From NCBI GenBank assembly GCA_027487195.1, contig JAIYEB010000348.1, positions 1 through 9,884 on the forward strand: DNA of 9,884 bases, written 5' to 3'. The notes beneath the pieces were generated by a model. That model was not told the DNA's origin and did not search any database. It saw nothing but the letters and a program-made list of their open reading frames with translations. The stretch comes from Hyphomicrobiales bacterium (GTDB lineage Bacteria; Pseudomonadota; Alphaproteobacteria; Rhizobiales; UBA4765). The translations under genes were made by a program, and so were the position numbers. Numbering within the stretch: the stretch's first letter is position 1; each line of letters starts with the position of its first letter. Below, piece by piece: positions 1 to 6,876 of this stretch.

Positions 1-360
1 CAGAACTCGCCGGCCTTCGGCCACATGGCTCAGCGCCTGCGCTCGGCCGTTGACAGCCTTGATCGCTCGACCGACTGGATGCTGCTCAACGCCACGCGAA
101 ACCCCGCCGAGGCGCTTGCGGGCGCCTCGCCCTATCTGCGGCTGTTTGCCATGGCGTCAGGTGGTGCCAACCTTGCCGATGAAGCGCTGGCCGCGCACGC
201 GCTTGGCCTCTCAGGCGACAGCGACCCGGATCTGGCGCGGCGCATCCTGCGCGCGCGCTTTTTTGCAGAAAATGTCGCGATGTCAGCGCCTGGCCTTGAA
301 TCCTCGATTGTCGAAGGTGCAGGCTCGATCACTGACGCCGATCTCGTTGCAGCCCTTTGA
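1..360 (+). CDS. Acyl-CoA dehydrogenase, C-terminal fragment (DmdC/PF12806-type tail)
   Basis: This is the 3' end of a gene that starts before the window. Frame 1 is open from base 1 and ends at TGA 358-360, giving 119 visible residues. The fragment is helical and Ala-rich. It includes a 'PYLRLFAMASGGANLADEA' stretch and ends with 'ARFFAENVAMSAPGLESSI', followed by 'VEGAG'. This layout (a helix carrying the Leu-rich 'YLR' segment, then FFAENV-x-x-x-APGL-x-x-x-I-VEG) is typical of the extra C-terminal domain of long (~590-600 aa) acyl-CoA dehydrogenases of the DmdC/methylmercaptopropionyl-CoA dehydrogenase-like group. These are FAD enzymes that oxidise acyl-CoA to 2-enoyl-CoA in the cytoplasm. 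The FAD-binding and catalytic Glu regions lie outside the window, so the substrate cannot be judged. The next gene starts 9 nt downstream, so the two are probably co-transcribed. The family call is fairly confident; the subfamily is inferred. Confidence 0.75.
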   Translation, partial: QNSPAFGHMAQRLRSAVDSLDRSTDWMLLNATRNPAEALAGASPYLRLFAMASGGANLADEALAAHALGLSGDSDPDLARRILRARFFAENVAMSAPGLESSIVEGAGSITDADLVAAL

Positions 361-369
361 GGACGTGCC

Positions 370-1137
370 ATGACTGATCATATTTCGACCGACCATGTCT
401 CCTATGCCGTGTCTTCGGGCGTTGCGACGCTCAGAATGAACCGGGCTGACAAGAAGAACGCGCTGACGCAGGGCATGTACACAGCCATGACCAGCGCTCT
501 TGCCTCGGCAGGCCAGGATGAGGGCGTTCGCGCTGTTGCGATCCTTGGCGTGCCTGGCGTGTTCTGCGCCGGCAATGACATCCAGGATTTCATTGCCATG
601 ATCTCGCGCGGGCAAGGCATCGAGGGGCCGGTGCTTGAGTTTCTCCGCGCAATCATCCCCTTTGAAAAGCCGCTGGTTGCGGGCGTTGATGGCGCTGCCG
701 TCGGCATTGGCACAACCATGCTGATGCATTGCGACTATGTCGTTGCCTCCGAGCGGGCGATGTTTGCAACCCCGTTCGTTGATCTCGGGATTGTTCCGGA
801 AGCCGCATCTTCGCTGGTTGGCCCGCGGATCATGGGCCATCCACGCGCGTTCGAGCTTCTGGCCATGGGCAGACGCTGGAATGCCGAGCGCGCCGAAAGT
901 GCGGGATTGATCAACGAGATCACAACTGCCGAAAACCTTGAGGCGCGCACGCTTGAGGTTGCAGCAGAAATCGCAGCCAAGCCCGCAGGCGCCATGCGCG
1001 AGTCGCGCGCGCTTATTCGCGGCGATGTTTCACAGACGATGAAGCGCATGAATGAAGAGGCGCTGCTGTTTCGAAAGCGCCTCGAAAGCACAGAAGCCCA
1101 GGCCGCCTTCATGGCCTTCATGTCAAAGAAGAAGTGA
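370..1137 (+). CDS. Crotonase-fold enoyl-CoA isomerase (ECI2-like), usually annotated enoyl-CoA hydratase
   Basis: A 255-aa protein, a normal length for the crotonase superfamily. The ATG is preceded by GAGGA (359-363) at 6-nt spacing. The N-terminal half has 'NRADKKNAL' (24-32) and the CoA/oxyanion segment 'FCAGNDIQDF' (65-74). The second oxyanion segment is 'AAVGIGTTMLMHCD' (109-122). Aligned from memory with rat mitochondrial enoyl-CoA hydratase, the two catalytic glutamates (E144 and E164) fall on Thr116 and Phe136, so both are missing. Instead 'FATPFVDLGIVPEAASS' (132-148) resembles the peroxisomal delta3,delta2-enoyl-CoA isomerase pattern TPF-x-x-LG-x-x-PE-x-x-SS, whose Glu (here E144) is the catalytic base. 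I therefore infer an isomerase that moves double bonds in unsaturated acyl-CoAs, working beside the upstream dehydrogenase and downstream SDR. Crotonase membership is very secure; isomerase activity is an inference. The basic tail ends MSKKK. Confidence 0.9.
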   Translation: MTDHISTDHVSYAVSSGVATLRMNRADKKNALTQGMYTAMTSALASAGQDEGVRAVAILGVPGVFCAGNDIQDFIAMISRGQGIEGPVLEFLRAIIPFEKPLVAGVDGAAVGIGTTMLMHCDYVVASERAMFATPFVDLGIVPEAASSLVGPRIMGHPRAFELLAMGRRWNAERAESAGLINEITTAENLEARTLEVAAEIAAKPAGAMRESRALIRGDVSQTMKRMNEEALLFRKRLESTEAQAAFMAFMSKKK

Positions 1138-1145
1138 GCCCTCCC

Positions 1146-2015
1146 ATGTCGCTTGCCGGAAAAACCCTTTTCATCTCGGGCGCGTCGCGCGGCATCGGCG
1201 CTGCGATTGCGCTGAAGGCAGCGCGCGATGGCGCGAATGTTGCCGTCGTTGCCAAGACGGCGGAACCGCACCCCAAGCTCCCTGGAACGATCTTCACCGT
1301 TGCCAAGGAGATCGAGGAGGCAGGTGGCAAGGCGCTGCCAATCATGTGCGACATCCGCGATGAGGCCGCCGTCGACAAGGCGGTTGCGGAGACTGTCGCG
1401 CGCTTTGGCGGGATCGACATCTGCGTGAACAACGCCTCTGCCATCCAGCTCACGCCAACGCCTTTGACCGACCCGAAGAAGTTCGACCTGATGTTCGGGA
1501 TCAACACGCGCGGCACGTTTGTCGTGACACGTGCGTGCCTGCCGCATCTGGCAAAGGCTGCGAACCCGCATGTCATCATGCTGTCCCCGCCGCTCGACAT
1601 GCACCCGAAATGGTTTGCAGGCCACACGGCCTACACCATCGCAAAATACGGCATGTCCATGTGCGTCCTTGGATTTGCCGCCGAGTTCGCTTCGCAGGGC
1701 ATTGCGGTCAATGCGCTGTGGCCAAGGACCACGATTGCAACGTCAGCCGTGAAATTCGTGATTGGCGATCAATTGATGGCCATGTCGCGTACGCCCGAGA
1801 TTTTGGCAGATGCCGCCTATCGCGTGTTCAACAAGCCCTCACGCAGCTTCACGGGCCAGTTCCTGATCGATGACAGCTTCCTTGTCAGCGAAGGTGTGAC
1901 ACCAGCCGAGATTGACGCCTATCGTGTTGATCCGTCACGCGATCTCGCGCCGGACTTCTTCGTTCCGGACAACCAGCCGCCGCCGCCGGGCGTCAGCCTG
2001 AAGAAGATGGCTTGA
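1146..2015 (+). CDS. Short-chain dehydrogenase/reductase, HSDL2/citronellol-dehydrogenase-like
   Basis: A 289-aa classical-type SDR from ATG 1146. It has the Rossmann nucleotide-binding motif GASRGIG at residues 12-18, DIR near 69-71, NNAS at 95-98, catalytic Ser147 in 'VIMLSPP', and the Y163-x-x-x-K167 pair in 'AYTIAKYGM'. The C-terminus is longer than in a ~250-aa SDR and Pro-rich. The opening 'MSLAGKTLFISGASRGIG', the 'NNASAI' segment and the SPPL serine region resemble the SDR domain of HSDL2 and bacterial relatives annotated as SDR or citronellol/citronellal dehydrogenase. No SCP2 lipid-binding domain follows. The frame also opens at GTG 1134, which would overlap the previous stop as GTGA and add four residues (VSPP). 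I prefer ATG 1146 because family members begin just before the LxGK segment. The likely role is NAD(P)-dependent oxidoreduction of an acyl or terpenoid intermediate; the substrate is unknown. Confidence 0.88.
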   Translation: MSLAGKTLFISGASRGIGAAIALKAARDGANVAVVAKTAEPHPKLPGTIFTVAKEIEEAGGKALPIMCDIRDEAAVDKAVAETVARFGGIDICVNNASAIQLTPTPLTDPKKFDLMFGINTRGTFVVTRACLPHLAKAANPHVIMLSPPLDMHPKWFAGHTAYTIAKYGMSMCVLGFAAEFASQGIAVNALWPRTTIATSAVKFVIGDQLMAMSRTPEILADAAYRVFNKPSRSFTGQFLIDDSFLVSEGVTPAEIDAYRVDPSRDLAPDFFVPDNQPPPPGVSLKKMA

Positions 2016-2046
2016 CCAACCCAGCTCCTCGACGGACAACCGCGGC

Positions 2047-2973
2047 ATGACGACACTCTATGTCACTCATGCTGCGTTCCTCGAGCATCTGACACCCGCA
2101 GGCCACCCCGAACGGCCTGATCGTCTGCGCGCCATTGCAAAGCGCATGGCAGACCCGGTGTTTGCTTCGCTCGAACGCGTGGATGCGCCGCTTGCCCCGA
2201 TTGAAACGGCGCTGCTGGCCCATGACGAGGACTATGTTCAGGCGCTGGCGGAGGTTGCGCCACACGAGGGCCGTGTCCAGATCGACGCCGACACGTCGAT
2301 GTCACCTGGCTCCATGGAAGCGATCCTGCGCGCGCTCGGCGGCGCGCTGCACGCAACCGACCGCGTCATGCGGCGCGAGGTTGCCAACGCATTTCTTGCG
2401 GCCCGCCCGCCCGGCCATCACGCCGAGAGCCGCAAGGCAATGGGGTTTTGTTTCTTCAACACGGCCGCCATTGCTGCCAGATATGCGCAGAAGGCGCATG
2501 GCGCTGTGCGTGTCGCGATCATCGATTGGGACGTGCACCACGGGAATGGCACGCAGGAAATCGTCTGGAAGGATCCATCCATCCTCTACGCCTCGACCCA
2601 CCAGATGCCGCTTTATCCCGGCACTGGCGACCCATCTGAAACGGGCGCTGGCAATGTCTTCAATGTGGCGCTGGAAGACGGCGATGGCGGGCCACAGTTC
2701 CGGGCGGCCTTTGAAGGCACAATCATCCCGGCACTGGACAGGTTCAAACCGGATTTCGTGATCATTTCGGCTGGCTTTGACGCCCATTGCCGCGATCCGC
2801 TCGGAGGTCTGAGGCTTGATGAGGCCGACTTCGTCTGGGCGACCGAAGCCTTGATGGGCGTTGCAGATCGCCATGCGGGCGGGCGGCTCCTGTCAATTCT
2901 TGAGGGCGGCTATGACCTTGAGGGATTGTCAGGATCGGTGGCAGCCCATGTTGCCCGCCTGATGCTAGCCTGA
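2047..2973 (+). CDS. Histone deacetylase family protein (class II-like / AcuC-APAH type zinc amidohydrolase)
   Basis: A 308-aa protein covering a full arginase/deacetylase-fold HDAC domain. Visible motifs, in order: 'HPERPDRL' (20-27), 'ARPPGHHAE' with the tandem catalytic histidines H124/H125, 'GFCFFNTAA' (133-141), and 'DWDVHHGNGTQ' carrying zinc ligands D162 and H164. 'SAGFDAH' follows with the third ligand D245, then 'GGYD' with the transition-state Tyr289. All catalytic residues are present, so it should be active. In bacteria these cytoplasmic enzymes hydrolyse N-acetyl groups on lysine, polyamines or other amides, and the true substrate is often unknown. The gene starts 31 nt after the SDR with only a weak SD (GGAC region), so it probably ends the acyl-CoA operon. 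Placement beside acyl-CoA genes fits a role in removing acyl groups made from acyl-CoA, but that is speculation. Family assignment is very secure. Confidence 0.95.
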   Translation: MTTLYVTHAAFLEHLTPAGHPERPDRLRAIAKRMADPVFASLERVDAPLAPIETALLAHDEDYVQALAEVAPHEGRVQIDADTSMSPGSMEAILRALGGALHATDRVMRREVANAFLAARPPGHHAESRKAMGFCFFNTAAIAARYAQKAHGAVRVAIIDWDVHHGNGTQEIVWKDPSILYASTHQMPLYPGTGDPSETGAGNVFNVALEDGDGGPQFRAAFEGTIIPALDRFKPDFVIISAGFDAHCRDPLGGLRLDEADFVWATEALMGVADRHAGGRLLSILEGGYDLEGLSGSVAAHVARLMLA

Positions 2974-3186
2974 TTTCCGCGGACGGCGTCTGATTGCGGA
3001 CCTCGTCCATGCCGCAGGCTTGACCATGATCGCTGTCATCTCGCGCCACAACCTGCTGGCATCCCTTGAAAACGAACTCGGAGGGCCTGCGCCAGATGCG
3101 CTGCGGGGCTGAGTTGCACCGAAGGCGATTGCAGCCGCACCCCCTGCTCCACTAGCTTGACCCCTCCTTCAACGCGGGAAGCCAAT
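2974..3186. other. Intergenic region with doubtful 28-codon ORF (3026-3112, +)
   Basis: No convincing gene. One plus-strand frame is open from about 2969 to TGA 3110-3112. It contains an ATG at 3026 that would give a 28-aa peptide starting MIAVISRHNLLASLENELGG. Its third codon positions are about two-thirds G/C (19 of 28), like the surrounding genes, but there is no clear SD before that ATG and I recognise no family. It could be a remnant of a lost gene, a small protein, or chance. No strong stem-loop followed by a T-run was seen after the HDAC stop. No good -35/-10 pair was found before the next gene, although its operon promoter should lie here. Confidence 0.3.
3176..3180 (+). promoter_or_regulatory. 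Ribosome binding site deciding the FAA hydrolase start
   Basis: GGGAA lies 6 nt upstream of ATG 3187. The reading frame also opens at TTG 3157, ten codons earlier. The SD spacing and the family N-terminus both favour ATG 3187. Confidence 0.6.
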
Positions 3187-3879
3187 ATGCCCCATCTCTT
3201 TGCCCCTACACTGACCACGCTGCCCGTGGTTGGCCATGCTGAAACGTTTCCGGCGCGCCGCGTCTACTGCGTGGGCCGAAACTATGCAGCCCATGCCCGT
3301 GAATTCGGCAACGATGATCGCGATCCTCCCTTCTTCTTCCTGAAGCCAACGGATTCGCTGCAGGCCATCCCCATGGGAGCGCTCACCGAGCACCCCTACC
3401 CGCAGGGAACATCGAACTATCATTTCGAGATCGAACTCGTGGCGGCGCTTGGTCGCGGCGGAAAGAACATCCCGGTTGCCACCGCGCTCGACCATGTCTT
3501 TGGCTATGCCGTGGGGCTCGACATGACCCGGCGCGACCTGCAGCGGCAGTTTGCCGACCAGAAGAAGCCCTGGACGCTCGGCAAGTGCGCCGACCACTCA
3601 GCACCCATTGGCCCCATCCATCCCGCGTCGAGCGTGGGTCATCCGACCGACGGGTTCATACGCCTCGCCGTCAACGGGGAGATGAAACAGGATGCGCGCC
3701 TGTCCGCCATGACCTGGTCTGTTGCCGAACAGATTGCCCATCTCTCGGGCTTCTTTGAACTGTTCCCAGGTGATTTGATCTTCTCCGGCACGCCCGAAGG
3801 TGTCGGGCCCGTTGTGGCGGGTGACATCATGGAGGGCGCGGTCGAGGGACTTGGCGCAATCCGTCTGAAGGTGGTGTGA
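3187..3879 (+). CDS. FAA hydrolase family protein (fumarylpyruvate hydrolase/NagK-like)
   Basis: A 230-aa protein, the usual size of single-domain fumarylacetoacetate hydrolase (FAH) family enzymes. 'VYCVGRNYAAHAREFGN' (26-42), 'PPFFFLKP' (47-54), 'NYHFEIELVAALG' (77-89) and 'GYAVGLDMTRRDLQ' (106-119) follow the FAH order. E81, E83 and D112 are the expected divalent-metal ligands. 'FSGTPEGVGPV' (199-209) is the conserved late motif. These cytoplasmic enzymes cleave C-C bonds in beta-diketo or acylpyruvate substrates, or decarboxylate/hydrate related acids. The closest match I can recall is fumarylpyruvate hydrolase of the gentisate pathway, but no gentisate dioxygenase or maleylpyruvate isomerase is present here, so the substrate is open. 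It is the first gene of a tight operon: its TGA overlaps the ATG of the next gene by one base. Confidence 0.9.
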   Translation: MPHLFAPTLTTLPVVGHAETFPARRVYCVGRNYAAHAREFGNDDRDPPFFFLKPTDSLQAIPMGALTEHPYPQGTSNYHFEIELVAALGRGGKNIPVATALDHVFGYAVGLDMTRRDLQRQFADQKKPWTLGKCADHSAPIGPIHPASSVGHPTDGFIRLAVNGEMKQDARLSAMTWSVAEQIAHLSGFFELFPGDLIFSGTPEGVGPVVAGDIMEGAVEGLGAIRLKVV

Positions 3880-4697
3880 TGACATTTTTTCCGCGGCGCT
3901 GGTGGGCCGAAATGACCACCAAGGAGTTTCGCGATCTCGATCCAAGGACGATTGCGATCCTGCCAGTGGCCGCCGTGGAACAGCATGGTCCGCATTTGCC
4001 GGTGATGGTTGATGCGCGCATCAACCGCGGTGTGCATGAACGCATTGTTGAACTGTTGCCGGCCGATCTTCCGGTCACGGTTCTTCCCATGCTTCCGGTT
4101 GGAAAGAGCGTCGAGCACGTCAATTATCCAGGGACGCTGACCACGACGGCCACAACGCTTCAGGCCCTGTGGACCGACGTTGGCCTTTCGGTTGCGCGGG
4201 CTGGCGTGCAGAAGCTCGTCATCCTGAACTCCCATGGCGGCCAGCCCCAGGTCATGGAGATCGTCGCGCGCGAGCTTCGCCTCCGGGCCGGAATGTTCGT
4301 CGTCGGCCTGTCCTGGTGGGGTGTCGGCAAGCCCGAGGGCCTGTTCCCCAAGGCGGAGTTTGTCCATGGCATTCATGGCGGGTCCTCAGAGACATCCATC
4401 ATGATGCATCTGGAGCCTGGCCTCGTGAACGAAGCCGAGCGCGCCGACTTTGCCTCCGCCACCATCGCCATGGAGGCCGAATACAAGCATCTGCATGCGG
4501 AAGGGTTTGGCGTCGGGTTTGGCTGGATCACGGAGGATCTCCATCCCTCCGGTGCGCTTGGCAATGCGCTTGATGCGGATGCGAAGCGCGGCAAGCTTCT
4601 GGTCGACCATGCTGCGAACGGCATCATTGATCTCCTGAAGGACATGCACGCCTTCACGCCGCCCTTTGCGCTGAAAAAGCCGGGCTATCCGGGGTGA
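3879..4697 (+). CDS. Creatininase family protein (metal-dependent amidohydrolase)
   Basis: 272 aa from ATG 3879, which shares its A with the upstream TGA (TGATG). GTG 3876 is an alternative one codon earlier. The creatininase-family signature is clear. 'VEQHGPHLPVMVD' (33-45) carries metal ligands E34, H36 and D45. 'LNSHGG' (116-121) carries H119. 'HGIHGGSSETS' (163-173) carries E171. Family members hydrolyse amides or cyclic amides (creatinine, formamides of flavin/riboflavin synthesis, MftE peptide trimming), typically as cytoplasmic hexamers with two Zn/Mn ions. The neighbours are not those of MftE or archaeal ArfB, and there is no creatinase or sarcosine oxidase. It is therefore probably a catabolic amidohydrolase of unknown substrate working with the FAA hydrolase and the CocE hydrolase that overlaps it by 4 nt. 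The family is secure; the reaction is not. Confidence 0.9.
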   Translation: MTFFPRRWWAEMTTKEFRDLDPRTIAILPVAAVEQHGPHLPVMVDARINRGVHERIVELLPADLPVTVLPMLPVGKSVEHVNYPGTLTTTATTLQALWTDVGLSVARAGVQKLVILNSHGGQPQVMEIVARELRLRAGMFVVGLSWWGVGKPEGLFPKAEFVHGIHGGSSETSIMMHLEPGLVNEAERADFASATIAMEAEYKHLHAEGFGVGFGWITEDLHPSGALGNALDADAKRGKLLVDHAANGIIDLLKDMHAFTPPFALKKPGYPG

Positions 4698-6322
4698 AGC
4701 CGGCCCTGCTGCCTGTCGCTGACCCTGTCACTCGGTCGCGTCAGACGCGGGATGGTCTGCGGCTTGATGCCAGCATCTGGCGACCCGTTGGACCCGGGTC
4801 CTGGCCGGTTCTGCTGATACGGCAGGCCTATGGCCGGGCGATTGCGTCTTCTGTGGTCCTGGCGCATCCCTCCTGGTATGCGGCCCATGGCTACATCGTC
4901 ATGGTCGAGGATGTGCGCGGCACGGGCACATCGGAAGGGCGCTTTGCCTTTCTTGGCGATGATCTTGAGGATGGCCCCGGCGCGCTCGACGTTGCTGCCA
5001 ATCTTGACGGCTCAACGGGGAAAGTCGGCCTCTACGGCTTCTCCTATCAGGGGATCAACCCGTTCCTGACGCTGGCGGGGGCACGAAAGCGCGGTGGCAC
5101 GCTGCCTGGTGCGATCGTGACCTCCATGGCGAGCTGGAGTGTTCGTGATCACCTGATCTGGGAAGGCGGCGCGATCAGGCTTCAGCTGATGAACCTGGCG
5201 CTGCAGTATGCCGTGACGCAGGCCGAGCGCGCGGGCGATGTTGCAGCGTTTACCGCTCTTCGTGCGGCAGCACAGGCCATGCCGCTTTCCGAAGAGTACA
5301 GCACGCAACCATCGGTTCTGGCCCGGTTTGGGCACTACGCGCCATGGGCCGATTGGCTCAACGACGATCCAGCCTACTGGGCCGAACGCTCGCCTTGCGA
5401 TCAATTGAGCGAGATCGGCGTTGCGACCCTGGTGATCGGTGGACAAATGGATGCGCTTGTCGACGGGTCCAGCGCCTGCTGGGCACAGCTCAGCCGTGAG
5501 CCTGCAACGCCGTCGCGACTTGTCCTCGGGCCCTGGGGGCATATTCCCTGGGGGCGGCGCGCGGGGTCTGACCTTGGCCAGGCCGCTGCATACGACTGCG
5601 ACGCGGCAAGCGTGCGGTGGTTCGACCAGCACCTCAAAGGCATGCCGCAGGCGGAGGAGCCTGGGATTGAAGCGTTTGATCTTGGCACTCGGTCGTGGCG
5701 CTCCCTTGCGGACATGCCAGGCAAACAGACAAGGACATGGTACCTGAGCAGCGACGGGCTCGCAGGCACCCGGTCCGACCGCGGCGCGCTCGCACCCGAG
5801 CCCATGCAAACGCAGACGGATGTGATCGTCCACGACCCCTGGCGCCCTGTACCCGCGCTTGGCGGTCATCTCTCAGGTGGGCTTGTCGAGCGTGGCCATC
5901 TCGATGAGCGTACAGACGTCGCGGTCTACACCAGCCAACCCCTTGATGGGACAACCACCATTGCCGGTCCGCCACACATCGTCCTGCAAGCGCAATCGGA
6001 TGCCGCAAGCTTTGATCTTGCCGTGACGCTGTCGCTGGTCTCGCCAGACGGCGCGAGCGTCGTGTCGCTCTCGACGGGTTTTTGCCGTGTGCGCCCCGGT
6101 GATGCCGGACCCTATGCCATTGCCCTGCGGCCGCTTTGCGTGACGCCAGCCCGCGGCATGCGTCTCAGGGTGTCAATCGCCGGTGCAGCCTGGCCCGCCT
6201 TTACAGTGAACCCGGGCACAGGCGCGCCGGACAGCTCGCATCGATTGTTTGATGCGCGTCCCATCACCATCAAGATCCATTGCGATGGCGTGAGCCGGAT
6301 CACGTTGCCGACTTCCGCATAG
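4694..6322 (+). CDS. CocE/NonD family alpha/beta hydrolase (X-Pro dipeptidyl-peptidase S15 type)
   Basis: 542 aa starting at GTG 4694, which overlaps the preceding stop as GTGA. This start places the family 'RDGLRLDASIWRP' segment at 19-31, where it belongs. The alpha/beta hydrolase domain spans about 15-290. It has 'LIRQAYGR' with the likely oxyanion Tyr46, and 'VEDVRGTGTSEGRF' (71-84). The catalytic triad is Ser117 in 'GFSYQG', Asp253 in 'GGQMDAL', and His283 in 'GPWGHIPWG'. A C-terminal jelly-roll of the PF08530 type runs from about 310 to 540, with 'LDERTDVAVYTSQPL' and 'SLVSPDGASVV'. CocE-type enzymes hydrolyse esters (cocaine esterase) or amides; relatives include glutaryl-7-ACA acylase. 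No signal peptide is visible, so it is likely cytoplasmic. It is the last gene of the three-hydrolase operon. Family assignment is secure; the substrate is unknown. Confidence 0.92.
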   Translation: MKPALLPVADPVTRSRQTRDGLRLDASIWRPVGPGSWPVLLIRQAYGRAIASSVVLAHPSWYAAHGYIVMVEDVRGTGTSEGRFAFLGDDLEDGPGALDVAANLDGSTGKVGLYGFSYQGINPFLTLAGARKRGGTLPGAIVTSMASWSVRDHLIWEGGAIRLQLMNLALQYAVTQAERAGDVAAFTALRAAAQAMPLSEEYSTQPSVLARFGHYAPWADWLNDDPAYWAERSPCDQLSEIGVATLVIGGQMDALVDGSSACWAQLSREPATPSRLVLGPWGHIPWGRRAGSDLGQAAAYDCDAASVRWFDQHLKGMPQAEEPGIEAFDLGTRSWRSLADMPGKQTRTWYLSSDGLAGTRSDRGALAPEPMQTQTDVIVHDPWRPVPALGGHLSGGLVERGHLDERTDVAVYTSQPLDGTTTIAGPPHIVLQAQSDAASFDLAVTLSLVSPDGASVVSLSTGFCRVRPGDAGPYAIALRPLCVTPARGMRLRVSIAGAAWPAFTVNPGTGAPDSSHRLFDARPITIKIHCDGVSRITLPTSA

Positions 6323-6418
6323 GTTTGCGTTGCGAAAACCGCACAGGCCAAAGCAAAACGAGAGCGCACTAGGGGTGCAAGCTTGCGTATTCAAAGAGCG
6401 TGCAGCAACCGTGCTTTC

Positions 6419-6424
6419 GAAGGA
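6419..6424 (+). promoter_or_regulatory. Ribosome binding site deciding the TerB-like start
   Basis: GAAGGA lies 8 nt before ATG 6433. Longer versions of the frame would start at GTG 6400 or ATG 6424. The SD position and the hydrophobic 'MLRKFADFM' N-terminus favour 6433. Confidence 0.6.
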
Positions 6425-6432
6425 TGGCGTCA

Positions 6433-6876
6433 ATGTTGCGCAAATTTGCGGATTTCATGTCGGGTTGGGCCCGTAGCGCGCCTACCTTTTCCGAGGGGGA
6501 CCACCGCGTGGCAACCGCTGCACTTTTGGTGCACGCGGTCGGCGTCGACGGAAGCGCCGCGCCTGCCGAACGCAAGCGGTTGGTTGGCCTGATGCGCGAC
6601 CGGTTTGGCCTTGATGCCCGTCATGCTGACAGTGTCATTGCGGCAGGCGCTGTGCGCGCCCGGGAATCGGTTGATCTCACAGACTTCACGCATCCTCTGA
6701 AGCGTGTGCTTGACCAGGCCGGCCTTGAGGCCGTTGTCGACATGCTTTGGGATGTGGTCCTGATCGATGGCAACGTTCGGGAGCTCGAGGAAAGCTTTGT
6801 CTGGCGCGTCGCAGATCTTCTCGGTGTCAGCGCAAGCGAGCGCGTTGCCTCACGGCGCCGGCACGAGGGCGTGTGA
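6433..6876 (+). CDS. TerB family tellurite-resistance-like protein (COG4103 type)
   Basis: 147 aa, all-helical and rich in Ala, Val, Asp and Glu. It carries two spaced copies of a DG-x5-E signature: 'VDGSAAPAE' (D39, E46) and 'IDGNVRELE' (D112, E119). Each sits between hydrophobic helices ('AALLVHAV', 'MLWDVVL'). This twofold DG-x5-E layout is characteristic of TerB/DjlA-like helical domains, where the acidic residues can bind divalent metal. No J domain is attached. The call is by pattern and fits the small stand-alone TerB-like proteins of alphaproteobacteria, whose function is not established; tellurite resistance should not be assumed. The gene starts 110 nt after the CocE gene, a gap in which I see no strong terminator or promoter. 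Its TGA overlaps the next gene's GTG by 4 nt, so translation of the two is probably coupled. Confidence 0.78.
   Translation: MLRKFADFMSGWARSAPTFSEGDHRVATAALLVHAVGVDGSAAPAERKRLVGLMRDRFGLDARHADSVIAAGAVRARESVDLTDFTHPLKRVLDQAGLEAVVDMLWDVVLIDGNVRELEESFVWRVADLLGVSASERVASRRRHEGV

Noticed and set aside
283..1625. Minus-strand ORFs of 185 and 296 aa opposite the crotonase and SDR genes
   Set aside because: They are Arg/His/Cys-rich shadow frames with no recognisable domain, fully covered by well-supported plus-strand genes.
3157..3162. TTGACC as a -35 box for the hydrolase operon
   Set aside because: No -10-like hexamer occurs at 16-18 nt, and the position would leave almost no leader before the SD.
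3157..3186. TTG start extending the FAA hydrolase by ten residues
   Set aside because: The SD GGGAA sits correctly for ATG 3187, and the extension (MTPPSTREAN) is not family-like.
5012..5869. 285-aa minus-strand ORF inside the CocE gene
   Set aside because: The plus strand carries the complete catalytic triad and both CocE domains; the reverse frame shows no motif.
6323..6399. Hairpins after the CocE stop (GGTTT-n-AAACC, GCAC-n5-GTGC)
   Set aside because: The stems are only 4-5 bp with no following T-run, too weak to call a terminator.
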